A stretch of 64,000 nt of DNA, from positions 372,001 to 436,000 of the forward strand of contig NZ_CP053697.2 in NCBI RefSeq assembly GCF_013200955.2. Direction: 5' to 3'. The stretch is from Pseudomonas campi. Its GTDB lineage: Bacteria; Pseudomonadota; Gammaproteobacteria; Pseudomonadales; Pseudomonadaceae. A program made the translations under genes and the position numbers. The notes beneath the pieces are model-generated. The model was not told where the DNA came from, did no database searches, and saw only the letters and a list, made by a program, of their open reading frames with translations. Every line of letters starts with the position of its first letter. Within the stretch, counting starts at the first letter, position 1. Shown one piece after another: positions 11,801-19,288 of the stretch.

Positions 11801-14800
11801 ATCGAAACTGTCGATCTGGTGGCGCTCAGCGCCAGCCAGATCAGCAAACTGGAAACTGCCGATATCGCCGCTCTGCAGGGGGCGCAGATCGCCGCCCTGA
11901 CCACCGCCCAGGCCGCAGCGCTGACCACCGTGCAGATTGCCGCGCTGACCAGTGATCAGGTGGGTGCCCTGGAAGCGGCCGACCTGGCCGTGCTGAGCAC
12001 CGCGCAGATCCGTGCCATCGATGCCGCCGATCTGGCGGCACTCAACAGTGCCCAGCTACAGGCGCTGACCACCGCCCAGGCGGCGGCCCTCACCACTGAC
12101 CAGGTGGCAGCGCTGGCGCCGAGCCAGGTCGCTGTTCTGGAGGCTGCCGACCTGGCAGCCTTGGGCACCGCGCAGATTCAGGCCATGAGTTCGGCCCAGC
12201 TGGCTGCCCTGAGCAGCGTCCAGCTGCAGGCGTTGACCGTTGCCCAGGTCAAGGCTATCGAGGTCGCCGATCTGGCCACCCTGAGCGCCAACCTGGTGAA
12301 CAAACTGACCACCGCTCAGGTGCAGGCGTTGACCAGTGCCCAGGTGATTGGCCTGACCACCGCCCAGGTCGAGTCGCTGACCACCGTTCAGGTCGCCGCG
12401 TTGACCACCGCGCAGATCCAGGCGCTGCAGACCGACGATATGGCGGCCATGACGCCGTCGCAGATCGTCGCCCTGACCACCGCCCAGGCCGCAGCACTGA
12501 CTGGCGCCCAGGTGGCGGCCCTGACCGTCGATCAGGTCGCGGCGCTGCAAACCGCTGATCTGGCGGCGATTGGCACCCTCATCATCCCCAGCCTGACCGT
12601 CGGCCAGATTGCCGCGCTCAGCGAGGCTCAGGTTGCGGCGCTGACCACTGCGCAGATCGCGGCCATGCAGACTGCCGATCTGGCAGCTCTGAGCGCCGAT
12701 CAGGTCGTGGCACTGACCACGGCCCAGGTCGCGGCGCTGACCACGGCGCAGCTGGCCAGTCTGACCACCGTGCAGATCGAGGCGCTGGAAGTGGCTGATC
12801 TGCAGGTGCTGAGCACCGCGCAGATCGCTGCGCTGACCACCGCCCAGGTCCAGGTCCTCAGCCAGGCCCAGGTTGCGGCCCTGAGCACCGCTCAGGTACG
12901 CGCCCTGGAAGCTGCCGATGTGGCCGTGTTGACCAGCGACCAGCTGAGCGCCCTGACCACAGCGCAGATCCAGGCCCTGAGCACTGCGCAGATCGTTGCG
13001 CTGACCACGGCCCAGGTATCCGCGCTGGAGACTGTCGATGTGGCGGCCCTGACTACCGCCCAGGTAGTCGCCCTGCAAACCGCCGATCTGGCTGCCCTCA
13101 CGGTCGAGCAGGTCGCGGCATTGACTACTGCCCAGGTCGCCAAGCTGACCACCGCTCAGGTGCAGGCACTGACCACCGGCCAGGTGGCGGCGATCGAAAG
13201 CGCCGATCTGGCGGTCATGAGCAACGCCCAGCTGCAGGCCCTGAGCACCGCTCAGGTGCGTGCACTGAATGCCGAACAGATCGCGGCGCTTAGCCCGGCC
13301 CGGGTCGCTGCGCTGTCCACCGTCAGCATCCAGGCACTAAGCACCGCACAGATCGTCGCCTTGACCAGCGACCAGGTCGCCGCACTGGGCACCGCCCAGG
13401 TCGTCAGCCTGACCAGTGACCAGGTTGCTGCCTTGCAGACCGTCGATCTGGCGGCCATGAGCACAGCGCAGATCCGTGCTCTGGAAACCGCTGATCTGGT
13501 GACCTTGAGCCAGCAGCAGGTTGCGGGTCTGACCAGCGCCCAGGTGGCTGCCCTGAGCACTGCCCAGGTTACCGCGCTGACCACTGCCCAAGTGGCGGCG
13601 CTGCAGAGCGTCGATCTGCAGGCCCTGAGCACTGCGCAGATTGTCGCCTTGAGCACTGCCCAGGTGCGTGCTCTCAGTGGCGAGCAGGTGGCTGCCCTCA
13701 GCACCACCCAGCTACGTGCCCTGGAAACTGCTGATATCGCCGGCCTGAGTACCGACCAGATCATTGCCCTGACCACCGCGCAAGCGGCTGCCCTGACCAC
13801 GGCCCAGATCCTCGCCTTGACCACCGCTCAGGTTGCCGCCCTGGAAGTGGCTGATCTGGCCGCGCTGACCACGGCGCAGATCCGTGCCCTGGAAACGGCC
13901 GACATCGCGGTGTTGAGCGAGGATCAGGTCGTAGCCCTGAGCACCGCCCAGGTGGCTGCCTTGACCACCGCCCAGGTGGTAGCGCTGACCACGGCGCAGG
14001 TCGAACTGCTCTCCGTGGCTCAGGTGGCTGCGTTGACCACCGCTCAGGTAGCGGCCCTGCAGACCGCCGATGTGGCTGTGCTGTCCGATGTCCAGCTGGC
14101 TGCACTAACTACTGCCCAGGCCGCAGCCTTGAGCGGTGCGCAGATCGCCGTGCTTAGTGTCGATCAGATCACCGCCCTGCAGGCCGTGGACTTCGCCGCG
14201 CTGTCCACCGCCGCCATCGTCGGCCTGACCACCGCTCAGGTGGCCAACCTGACCCTGGCGCAGATCGCTGCGCTGACCAGCAGTCAGATCGGTGCGATGG
14301 AAGTGGTCGATCTGGCCGCAATGACACCGGAGCAACTGGCCGAGCTGACCTCTGACCAGGCGGCCGCGCTGACCAGTGCCCAGTTCGCCGCGCTCAATGA
14401 AGATCAAGTGGCGGCGCTGAACCCGGATGCGCTGAGCTCCGCCGAGATCGCCTTCATCGAGTCGCTGACCACCGACAGCGTGCCCGCGCTGACCACCGAG
14501 CAGGTGGCAGCCTGGACCACCCGGCAGATCCGTATTCTGGAAACCGAGGACCTTGCCGCGCTGACCACGGTGCAAGTGAAAGCGCTGACTACCGAGCAGA
14601 TGCAGGCCCTCACCACCACGCAGATCCAGGCGCTGACTAGCGCCCAGGTCGCCGCGCTGGAGAGCCAGGACGTTGCCGCGCTGAGCAATACTCAGCTGGT
14701 GGCGTTGACCACCGCGCAGGCAGCTGCCCTGACGGATGCTCAGCTCAATGCCCTGAGTACCGCGCAGATCCGCGTGCTCGAAGTGGCCGATCTGGCTGCG

Positions 14801-17800
14801 CTTAGTGCCGGTCGCATTGCCGCACTGAGCGCCGATCAGGTTGCTGCCCTCACCGGCGCGCAGATCCAAGGGCTGACCACGGCCCAGGTCGCCGCCCTGA
14901 CCGGCGAGCAGATTGTTGCGCTCAGCACTGCGCAGATCCGCTCCATGGAGACCGCCGACATCGCGGTACTGACCGCCGACCAGGTGGCCGCCATCGAGAC
15001 CGAGGACTTGCTGGCGCTGACCAACGAGCAGATCACCGCGCTGACCAGCGCTCAGGTGGTAGCGCTGAACAACACCCAGGTTGCTGCCCTGAGTACCGCG
15101 CAGATCAAGGTACTGAGCACCGAGGATGTGGCCGCCCTGACCCTCGATCAGATCGGTGCGCTGACTACCGCCCAGGTACAGGCGCTGACCACTGCGCAGA
15201 TCGTCGCCCTGACTCCGGCGCAGTACGCGGAGTTCTCCACTGCGCAGATCAGCAAACTCACCACTACCCAGCTTGAGGCCCTGGGCACCGCCGAAATCGT
15301 GGCCCTGACCGAAGAGCAAGTGGCTGCCCTGACCACCCTGCAGACCGCGGCCCTGAGCACCGCCCAGTTCGCCAGCCTGTCGGCTGCGCAGATCGCGGCT
15401 CTCAGTACTGCCAGTATCCAGGCCCTGAGTGCCGCGCAGCTGGTGGCACTGACTACCGCCCAGGTACAGGCACTGGAGATCACACAACTGGCGGCGTTGA
15501 CCACCGACCAGATCGTGTTGATGGAAACCGCGGATATCGCCGCGCTGACCGCCGACCAGATCCAGCTGCTGTCCACCGCCCAGGTGGCTGCGCTGACCTC
15601 GGCCCAGGTGATTGGCCTGACCACCGCGCAAATCGCCGCACTGGAACCGCAGGATCTGGCTGCGCTGTCCACCAGCATCATCCCGCTGCTGACCTCGGCG
15701 CAGGTGCAGGCTATTACCGTCGACCAGATCCCGCAGATGACCACGGCGCAGATCCGCGCCCTGGAAATTGCCGACCTGGCCCTGCTCAGCAGTGACCAAC
15801 TGGCCGCCCTTACCCTGGATCAGGTCAGCACGTTGACCACTGCTCAGGTGGTTGCCCTGACCACCGCGCAGATTCAGGCGCTGAGCAACGACCAGATCCA
15901 GGCCCTGACCGAAGCCCAGGTGGCGGCGCTGGAAACCGCCGATATCCAGGCCCTGACCACCGCCCAGGTGGCCGGTATGGAGGCGAACGATGTTGCCGCG
16001 CTGACCAGTGCCCAACTGGTCGCGCTGACCAGTGACCAGGTGCAGGTGCTGACTGCCGAGCAGATCCAGGCCATGAGCAAGACCCAGCTGTCGCAGCTGG
16101 AGACCGCCGATCTGGCCCTGCTCAACACGGTGCAGATTCGTGCCATCGAGACGGCCGACATCAGTGGTCTGACCTCGGCGCAGATCGTCGCCTTGACCAC
16201 CGAACAGGTCGCTGCGCTGACTACTGCACAAATCCAGGCCCTGACCACCGCGCAGTTCCAGGCCATGCAGGCCGCCGATCTGGCTGTGCTGACCACCGCC
16301 CAGATCCAGGCCATGGAGACCCGCGACATCGCCGTGCTCAGCACTGCGCAGATCGCGGCTCTGACCAGCGATCAGGTGCAGGCACTGACCACCGCACAGA
16401 TCGTTGCCCTGACCACAGATCAGGTGCCGGCTCTGGATGCTGCCGACTTCGCCCTGCTCAGCACGGCGCAGATCGTCGCCCTGCAGACCCGCGACGTGGC
16501 GGTGCTGACGTCCGCGCAGATCGTCGCCCTGACCACCGAGCAGGCCGAGGCGCTGACCTCTACCCAGCTGGCGGCGTTGACCACTGCACAGTTGGTCCGC
16601 ATCGAGGTCGAGGACCTGGAGGTCATCACCACGGCCACCCTGCAAGGCCTGTCGGCCGAGCAGGCAGCCGCCCTGACCACCGACCAGGTTGCCGCACTGA
16701 CCAGCGCCCAGTTGGTGTCTCTCGGCACCGACGACGTGGCTGCGCTGACGACCGCGCAGATTGTTGCGCTCGGCAGCGATCAGGTCGCTGTGCTGACCAC
16801 CGCGCAGATTCAGGCGCTGACCACCGCGCAAGTCGCCGCCATGCAAGTGGCCGACTTCGCCAATCTGACCTCTGACCAGATCGCCGTGATGGAAACCGCC
16901 GACATCGCGGCGCTGACCACCGCGCAGATCGTCGCCCTGACCACTGAGCAGGCCAGCTTCCTGACCTCTGCTCAACTGGCCGCGCTGAGTACGGTGCAAC
17001 TGGTGCAGATGGAGGTGGCCGACCTGGCCGCGCTGTCGGTCGCCGCGATTGTCGGTTTGACCACTGCCCAGGCCGCAGCGCTGACCAGTGCACAGATTCA
17101 GGCGCTGACCAGTGACCAGCTGCCAGCCATGGAAACCCGCGACATCGCCGCGCTGACCACCGCGCAGATCCAGGATCTCACCAGCGAGCAGTTCCAGGCG
17201 CTGACCACCGCACAGATCAAGGCGCTGACCAGCGCCCAGGTCGAGGCGCTGGAAATCGAGGACCTGGTCGCACTGGGTACCGATCAGATTCGCGCATTGG
17301 ATGCCACCGACCTAGCGTTGCTCAGCACCGACCAGTTGGTCGAGCTGACCGTGACGCAGATCGAGGCACTGACTACCGAGCAGGTGGTCAAGTTGACCAC
17401 TGCACAGGTGCAGGCGCTGACCACCGATCAGGTGCAGGCGCTGACCACCGAGCAGGTGGCGGCCATGCAGGGCGCCGACGTGGCGGTGCTGACCAGTGCG
17501 CAGATCGTTGCCCTGAGCGTTGCCCAGGTGCAGGCGCTGACCACCGCGCAGATCGTCGCGTTGACCAGCGACCAGTTCGCCGCGATGGAAGTCGGCGACC
17601 TGGCCTCTCTGAGCAACGATCAGGTCCAGGCTATCCAGGGCTCCGACCTGGCAGCGCTGAGTTCCGATCAGATCGCCGGCCTGACCGTCGGTCAGGTGCA
17701 GGCACTGACCACTTCGCAGATCGTTTCGCTGACCACGGCCCAGGTCGAATCGCTGACCCTGGCCCAGGTAGCAGGGCTGACTACGGCGCAGGTCGCGGCC

Positions 17801-19204
17801 ATGCAGATCTCCGATCTGGCGGCTCTGACGGCGGCGCAGATCGAGGCGCTGACCACCGCCCAGGTGCAGGCACTGACGGCTTCGCAGATCTACGGCCTGA
17901 CCACCGCCCAGGTGGCCGCGCTGGAGACCGAAGACCTGGCGGCGCTGACCACCGCGCAGATCCAGGCCATGCAGAACAGTGACCTGGCGGCGCTGACTAC
18001 CGATCAGATCCCGGCACTGACCACCGATCAGATCCAGGCGCTGACCACCTCGCAGATCAAGGCGTTGACTGTTGCACAGATCGCCGCCCTGACCAGCGAC
18101 CAGGTCGCCGCCCTGGAAACCGCCGATGTGGCGGCCCTGACTTCGGCGCAGATCGGCGCCATCGAGGCCGGTGACTTCGCCGAGCTGAACACCGCACAAC
18201 TGGTGGCGATCGACGTATCGGATGTTGCCGCACTGACCACCGATCAGCTGTCGGCGCTCGACATGACCCAGGCAGACGCCTTCACCGCGTCGCAGCTGGC
18301 AGCCATGAGCACCGACCAGCTGGCCGTGCTGACCACCTCGCCGCTGATCCTCGATCTCGACGGCAACGGTGTGCAGACCCAACACTGGGCGGCCAACACC
18401 CTGTTCGATATCGACGGCGACGGCGATCTCGACCAGACCGGCTGGGTCGGCGAGGGCGATGGCCTGCTGACACTGGATCGCAATGGCGATGGCAGCATCA
18501 ATGACGGTAGCGAGCTGTTCGGCACCGCCACTACCCTGGCGGATGGCAGCAAGGCAGAGGATGGTTTTGCCGCCCTGGCCGAGCTGGACAGCAACGGTGA
18601 TGGCCGCATTGATGCCAGCGACGAAGCGTTCGCCGCCCTGCGGGTGTGGATGGATGGCAACAAGGACGGCGTCAGCCAGTCCGGCGAGCTGTTCAGTCTG
18701 TCCAGTCTTGGGATCGCCAGCATCAATCTGCAATCTCAGCAGACCAGCGAACTGAACAACGGCAACTGGATCGGCCTGAGTGGCAGCTACGAGACCGTCG
18801 ACGGCCAGACGCACAGCATGGTCGACGCCTGGTTCCGCAGTGGTGAGGCTGGTCAGGCCATCGATCTGACGGCGCTGAACCCGGCGTCGATCAGCGAGCA
18901 CGGCTTGAGCCGGATCGATCTGGGGCATGATGGTGGTGTCGCCAGCACGCTGAAGCTGGATGCCGAGAGCATCAGCCTGTTCGGTCAGACCGGACTGGTG
19001 GACACCAGTGGTCTGGGTGCCTCGCAACCGGTGCAGCTGATCGTCAATGGCGATGCCAACGACAGTGTGCAGATTGCCGGCTCTGCCGAGCAGTGGCAGG
19101 CTGCCGGCAGCGTACAGGTCGACGGCACCAGCTACGACGTGTACAACGATGGCGACATCCAGCTGCTGGTGGCCAGCAACGTGAACACCAGCTTCTTCTC
19201 CTGA
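2828..19204 (+). CDS. Giant octapeptide-repeat protein with Ca-binding, type I secretion-like C-terminus
   Basis: A 5458-residue protein, by far the largest gene here. After seven residues it enters an array of 8-residue units with consensus L-T/S-T-A-Q-V/I-x-A that runs to residue 5167. Residues 5171-5458 are different: several DxDGDG/DxNGDG calcium loops (from Asp5176 to about 5300), a patch like the C-termini of large RTX/LapA-type adhesins, and a hydrophobic tail (QLLVASNVNTSFFS) fitting an uncleaved type I secretion signal. There is no Sec signal peptide, no LapA-like N-terminal retention module and no classic RTX nonapeptide run. The ATG has only a weak Shine-Dalgarno sequence (AGG about 11 bases upstream). 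A GT41 gene, a DUF4422-like gene and a complete T1SS follow. I infer a secreted or surface-held fibrous protein that could be glycosylated on its many Thr/Ser. Function is not established. Confidence 0.9.
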   Translation: MSSIFTGLTTAQVAALTTAQIAALTTEDIDGMSTAQMVAFTTAQIPVLSTENIQALTTAQLQAMQTVDFAALTSDQIPAFDAAQTAALTTAQIVALTTAQAAALTATQAAALTTAQLQKMQTADFAALGTDSFEALTTAQVVALTTAQIVALTTAQAAAMTPAQAAVLTTAQLQKMENADLAALGTDVIEALSTAQIFNLTTTQVASLTNAQVAALEVQDLAVMNAAAIKALTATQVAALTTEQIQSLSTLQIAALDTDVSSFTTAQIVALESHQVAALNSVQVGALTPAKLATLEADDIAFLSTAVVAALKTNQIAGLTTAQVEALTTLQVSKLTSAQLAALTTAQIQALEDADLAAISTAVIAGLSTVQVAALTTDQIQALTSAQVARLDTADVRALTVAQLEAMDSAQIGALTAPQVVALTTTQLQAIEAGDLAALSTAAIGALTTLQVSKLTTEQVEALTTLQVRSLKSTQLAALTTAQVQALEVEDVAAISTASIAALTTAQVAKLTTDQIQALTSVQISKLDTADIKALTSAQFAVLDSAQLAGLTSAQVLVLTTAQIASIDEASIPSFAPATIAALSTAQVRALTVDQLEALTTAQAQALTATQVAALTPAKIAAIEAEDLAVINTAAIKGLTTAQVQALTSDQVAALTSAQIKAMDVVDVAALSSDSIAALSTLQISALTAGQIAALTTAQIAAIDDTSLAVLLPATIAGLTTAQIRALTNDQLVALTTAQAAALTGTQVTALTVAQIAALEAADVAKLSTAAIVGLTSAQVAALTDGQLQVLTTAQIAKIDAIDLKGLSTADIELLSVAQIGALTATQIAALTTDQVRAIEVGSIPSLSAAVIKAMSTAQVAALTTDQIVALTSAQVAALDPADFAALGVAQLVALSPAQAAVLTSAQIAALSPAKLAAMEETDLAALTTQAVRGLTSAQIGALTTDQIVALTTAQAAALSTAQIAGLKTAQIGALEEQDLAALSTAAIAGMSTAQIASLQATQVDDLTTLQIQAIQTVDIKAMTTDQMAALTAPQVSSLTIPQLVAMTTAQIDALNTPLTAEQLVAREIGALTPANISALTTAQIAAWTTAHAAALVSTQVVAMTTAQVRAFETEDFQALSASVITGLSTAQVAKLKNTQIAALTTEQITALEVTDVKVLSTGQIAALTTVQAAVLSTAQAIVLTTAQIRALQTADLAALSTFAVSKLTAAQITALTTAQVAALTSDQVEALSVAQIKALGTAQVKALETDQIAALSSAQLSALETADILALTTDQLTALSTVQIGQLSSAQITALTSKQIMALETDQIAALKTAQIVAMGSEDFKALSVEQIAALDSAQIRALQSADILALTTAQFAALSTEQLAALTTAQIRAIETADLRQLSTLQIASLSSSQVGALTTAQIAKLLTAQVAALETQDLVALSTAAIVSLTNNQVAALSTAQIAALTTAQIRAMQTNDLAVLDDEQIAALTTAQVAALTTAQIAAMTPEQIAALQIQDLGVLSTASIKALTTTQVAELTTEQLAALSTAQLAALETADIRVLSNEQIAALSSDQVAALNTAQVSSLTTAQVSVLSTEDIAALGLPAFKALTTAQLRALGEEQLAALTTAQAASLTSVQIRALTVGQLAALETADLAVLATASIAALLSAQVQGLTGEQIAALTSAQIKALSTQQIALLSEEQVAAIETADLQQLTTAAIQALSSAQVAALSSDQVAILSTAQIRALDTADVAALAQEQLIVLSSAQLQALTTAQIVALGSDQVAALSTDQIEALTTAQVRVLQTADLQALSVEQIQTLTTAQVAALTTAQVAALTSDQVAALEIDDLNVLSTASIKALGSDQVAALTTDQVAALSTAQVAALDSQDVAALGTAQIVALTNEQMAALSSSQFAALGSDQIAAIEIDDLQQLSTAVIRNLSSAQVQALTTDQVQALTGSQVSALTTAQLNKLSTEQIVALDAEDLTLLSTAQIAALTTAQVAALTVEQIANLGSLQLGAFDTADIRALGTAQIVALTEEQVVVLSSAQFAALTTDQIRALEAQDLAALSSTAIAGLSTAQAAALTTAQIAALTEDQVPALTSAQMAVLSTEQVAAFEPFDLAALAPSTISGFSSAQMAALSTAQIAALTSDQIAALDASDLAALTTAQIVALTENQARGLTSAQVAALSTEQLAALETADLAKLTTAAVGALSSAQLAALTLDQVAALTASQMGNLATASLAGLSTEQVAALSSTQVAALGVDQVAVLSTAQIAALDAVDVAALSNTRIVALTTAQVAALTLAQLEALSTSQVRALETEDVAALTTEQVASLDITQVAALTTAQIAALTTAQVRALTVEQLEALSGTQVAALETEDLVALTTDQLQALSTEQVAALKTAQIAALTTAQVVALEAGDIAGLSAAQLVALTTAQAAVLTVEQIAALSTAQVRALETADLAVLPTDRIAALSTVQLEALTTAQVVALTTDQARALTSDQMAALTTAQVRALATDDLAALTSDQIAALTSDQITALSNAQVVALTTAQAAAIEVADLAGLTTGQLQAMQTDDLAALTTAQIAGLSNAQLAALSTAQIVALTSSQVAALTNGQVASLSTAQVRALETVDLAAMTTAQVQALTTAQVVALSTAQVASLTQTQVAVLESSDLRALTTAQIVALTTAQIQALTTTQITQLTSTQIAALETADLAALSQEQVFALSGSQPTALTTAQIASLPTAQIAAWQTADLANLTTEQIQALTTAQMQALTLDQVPALTTLQIRALETADLAALTAEQVVNLTTVQVAALTTEQIQALTTAQVAALETVDLRALTTTQIRALESADLAALTDAQIVALTTAQVAALTTAQINKLTVGQIAALETADLAALSTAQIVALTTAQIQALGAGQIAALTTAQVRAIETADVAVLTAEQIAAFTTAQIQALSTAQIVALTTAQIQALEQADLQALTTAQLVAMQTVDLAALRTDQIEALTTAQFAALTSSQLLALTTEQVAAIETVDLVALSASQISKLETADIAALQGAQIAALTTAQAAALTTVQIAALTSDQVGALEAADLAVLSTAQIRAIDAADLAALNSAQLQALTTAQAAALTTDQVAALAPSQVAVLEAADLAALGTAQIQAMSSAQLAALSSVQLQALTVAQVKAIEVADLATLSANLVNKLTTAQVQALTSAQVIGLTTAQVESLTTVQVAALTTAQIQALQTDDMAAMTPSQIVALTTAQAAALTGAQVAALTVDQVAALQTADLAAIGTLIIPSLTVGQIAALSEAQVAALTTAQIAAMQTADLAALSADQVVALTTAQVAALTTAQLASLTTVQIEALEVADLQVLSTAQIAALTTAQVQVLSQAQVAALSTAQVRALEAADVAVLTSDQLSALTTAQIQALSTAQIVALTTAQVSALETVDVAALTTAQVVALQTADLAALTVEQVAALTTAQVAKLTTAQVQALTTGQVAAIESADLAVMSNAQLQALSTAQVRALNAEQIAALSPARVAALSTVSIQALSTAQIVALTSDQVAALGTAQVVSLTSDQVAALQTVDLAAMSTAQIRALETADLVTLSQQQVAGLTSAQVAALSTAQVTALTTAQVAALQSVDLQALSTAQIVALSTAQVRALSGEQVAALSTTQLRALETADIAGLSTDQIIALTTAQAAALTTAQILALTTAQVAALEVADLAALTTAQIRALETADIAVLSEDQVVALSTAQVAALTTAQVVALTTAQVELLSVAQVAALTTAQVAALQTADVAVLSDVQLAALTTAQAAALSGAQIAVLSVDQITALQAVDFAALSTAAIVGLTTAQVANLTLAQIAALTSSQIGAMEVVDLAAMTPEQLAELTSDQAAALTSAQFAALNEDQVAALNPDALSSAEIAFIESLTTDSVPALTTEQVAAWTTRQIRILETEDLAALTTVQVKALTTEQMQALTTTQIQALTSAQVAALESQDVAALSNTQLVALTTAQAAALTDAQLNALSTAQIRVLEVADLAALSAGRIAALSADQVAALTGAQIQGLTTAQVAALTGEQIVALSTAQIRSMETADIAVLTADQVAAIETEDLLALTNEQITALTSAQVVALNNTQVAALSTAQIKVLSTEDVAALTLDQIGALTTAQVQALTTAQIVALTPAQYAEFSTAQISKLTTTQLEALGTAEIVALTEEQVAALTTLQTAALSTAQFASLSAAQIAALSTASIQALSAAQLVALTTAQVQALEITQLAALTTDQIVLMETADIAALTADQIQLLSTAQVAALTSAQVIGLTTAQIAALEPQDLAALSTSIIPLLTSAQVQAITVDQIPQMTTAQIRALEIADLALLSSDQLAALTLDQVSTLTTAQVVALTTAQIQALSNDQIQALTEAQVAALETADIQALTTAQVAGMEANDVAALTSAQLVALTSDQVQVLTAEQIQAMSKTQLSQLETADLALLNTVQIRAIETADISGLTSAQIVALTTEQVAALTTAQIQALTTAQFQAMQAADLAVLTTAQIQAMETRDIAVLSTAQIAALTSDQVQALTTAQIVALTTDQVPALDAADFALLSTAQIVALQTRDVAVLTSAQIVALTTEQAEALTSTQLAALTTAQLVRIEVEDLEVITTATLQGLSAEQAAALTTDQVAALTSAQLVSLGTDDVAALTTAQIVALGSDQVAVLTTAQIQALTTAQVAAMQVADFANLTSDQIAVMETADIAALTTAQIVALTTEQASFLTSAQLAALSTVQLVQMEVADLAALSVAAIVGLTTAQAAALTSAQIQALTSDQLPAMETRDIAALTTAQIQDLTSEQFQALTTAQIKALTSAQVEALEIEDLVALGTDQIRALDATDLALLSTDQLVELTVTQIEALTTEQVVKLTTAQVQALTTDQVQALTTEQVAAMQGADVAVLTSAQIVALSVAQVQALTTAQIVALTSDQFAAMEVGDLASLSNDQVQAIQGSDLAALSSDQIAGLTVGQVQALTTSQIVSLTTAQVESLTLAQVAGLTTAQVAAMQISDLAALTAAQIEALTTAQVQALTASQIYGLTTAQVAALETEDLAALTTAQIQAMQNSDLAALTTDQIPALTTDQIQALTTSQIKALTVAQIAALTSDQVAALETADVAALTSAQIGAIEAGDFAELNTAQLVAIDVSDVAALTTDQLSALDMTQADAFTASQLAAMSTDQLAVLTTSPLILDLDGNGVQTQHWAANTLFDIDGDGDLDQTGWVGEGDGLLTLDRNGDGSINDGSELFGTATTLADGSKAEDGFAALAELDSNGDGRIDASDEAFAALRVWMDGNKDGVSQSGELFSLSSLGIASINLQSQQTSELNNGNWIGLSGSYETVDGQTHSMVDAWFRSGEAGQAIDLTALNPASISEHGLSRIDLGHDGGVASTLKLDAESISLFGQTGLVDTSGLGASQPVQLIVNGDANDSVQIAGSAEQWQAAGSVQVDGTSYDVYNDGDIQLLVASNVNTSFFS
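2849..18328 (+). repeat. 24-nt / 8-residue tandem repeat array (645 octads' length)
   Basis: The array runs from codon 8 to codon 5167, 15480 bases, exactly 645 x 24. Consensus unit: L, T/S, T, A/E/D/S, Q, V/I/L, A/Q/V, A. About every fifth unit (spacings of 2, 6, 7 and 10 also occur) Gln5 is replaced by Asp and position 2 by Glu or Gln, giving units such as LETADLAA or MQTADFAA. One 7-residue unit (LDTDVSS, residues 256-262) shifts the phase, and a 17-residue stretch near base 5990 (LNTPLTAEQ...) restores it. Copies differ widely in synonymous codons. The array contains almost no Cys, Trp, Tyr or Lys. Confidence 0.95.
18338..19201 (+). other. C-terminal Ca-binding / secretion module of the giant protein
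   Basis: This encodes residues 5171-5458. Visible loops are DLDGNG, DIDGDGDLD, DRNGDGSIND, DSNGDGRIDASD and DGNKDG, which are EF-hand/dockerin-like. The order LDLDGNGV...FDIDGDG...DGLLTLDRNGDG...ELFG is the module found at the ends of many type I-secreted adhesins. The last 45 residues (GDANDSVQIAG...YNDGDIQLLV) also recur in that setting. Folding in external calcium is the usual role; here it is inferred. Confidence 0.8.
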
Positions 19205-19222
19205 GTAAGCGCTGGTAACTCT

Positions 19223-19251
19223 TCCCCGGTGGCGCCTGGCGCTGCCGGGGA
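19223..19251 (+). other. GC-rich hairpin after the giant gene, without a T-run
   Basis: TCCCCGG (19223-19229) pairs with CCGGGGA (19245-19251), 19 bases after the giant gene's stop codon and 38 bases before the next ATG. No T-run follows. It may limit read-through or protect an mRNA end, so the next gene could be expressed below the giant gene. Confidence 0.4.
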
Positions 19252-19288
19252 GGCACGTGTGCAATCCCTCCCCTGACAAGGCGTACGC

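Noticed and set aside
2794..19279. Many long open frames on the minus strand opposite the giant gene (up to more than 900 codons)
   Set aside because: They arise because the 24-base repeat has no stop codons in the antisense frames. Their products are low-complexity Gly/Gln/Arg/Leu repeats without ribosome-binding sites or family features.
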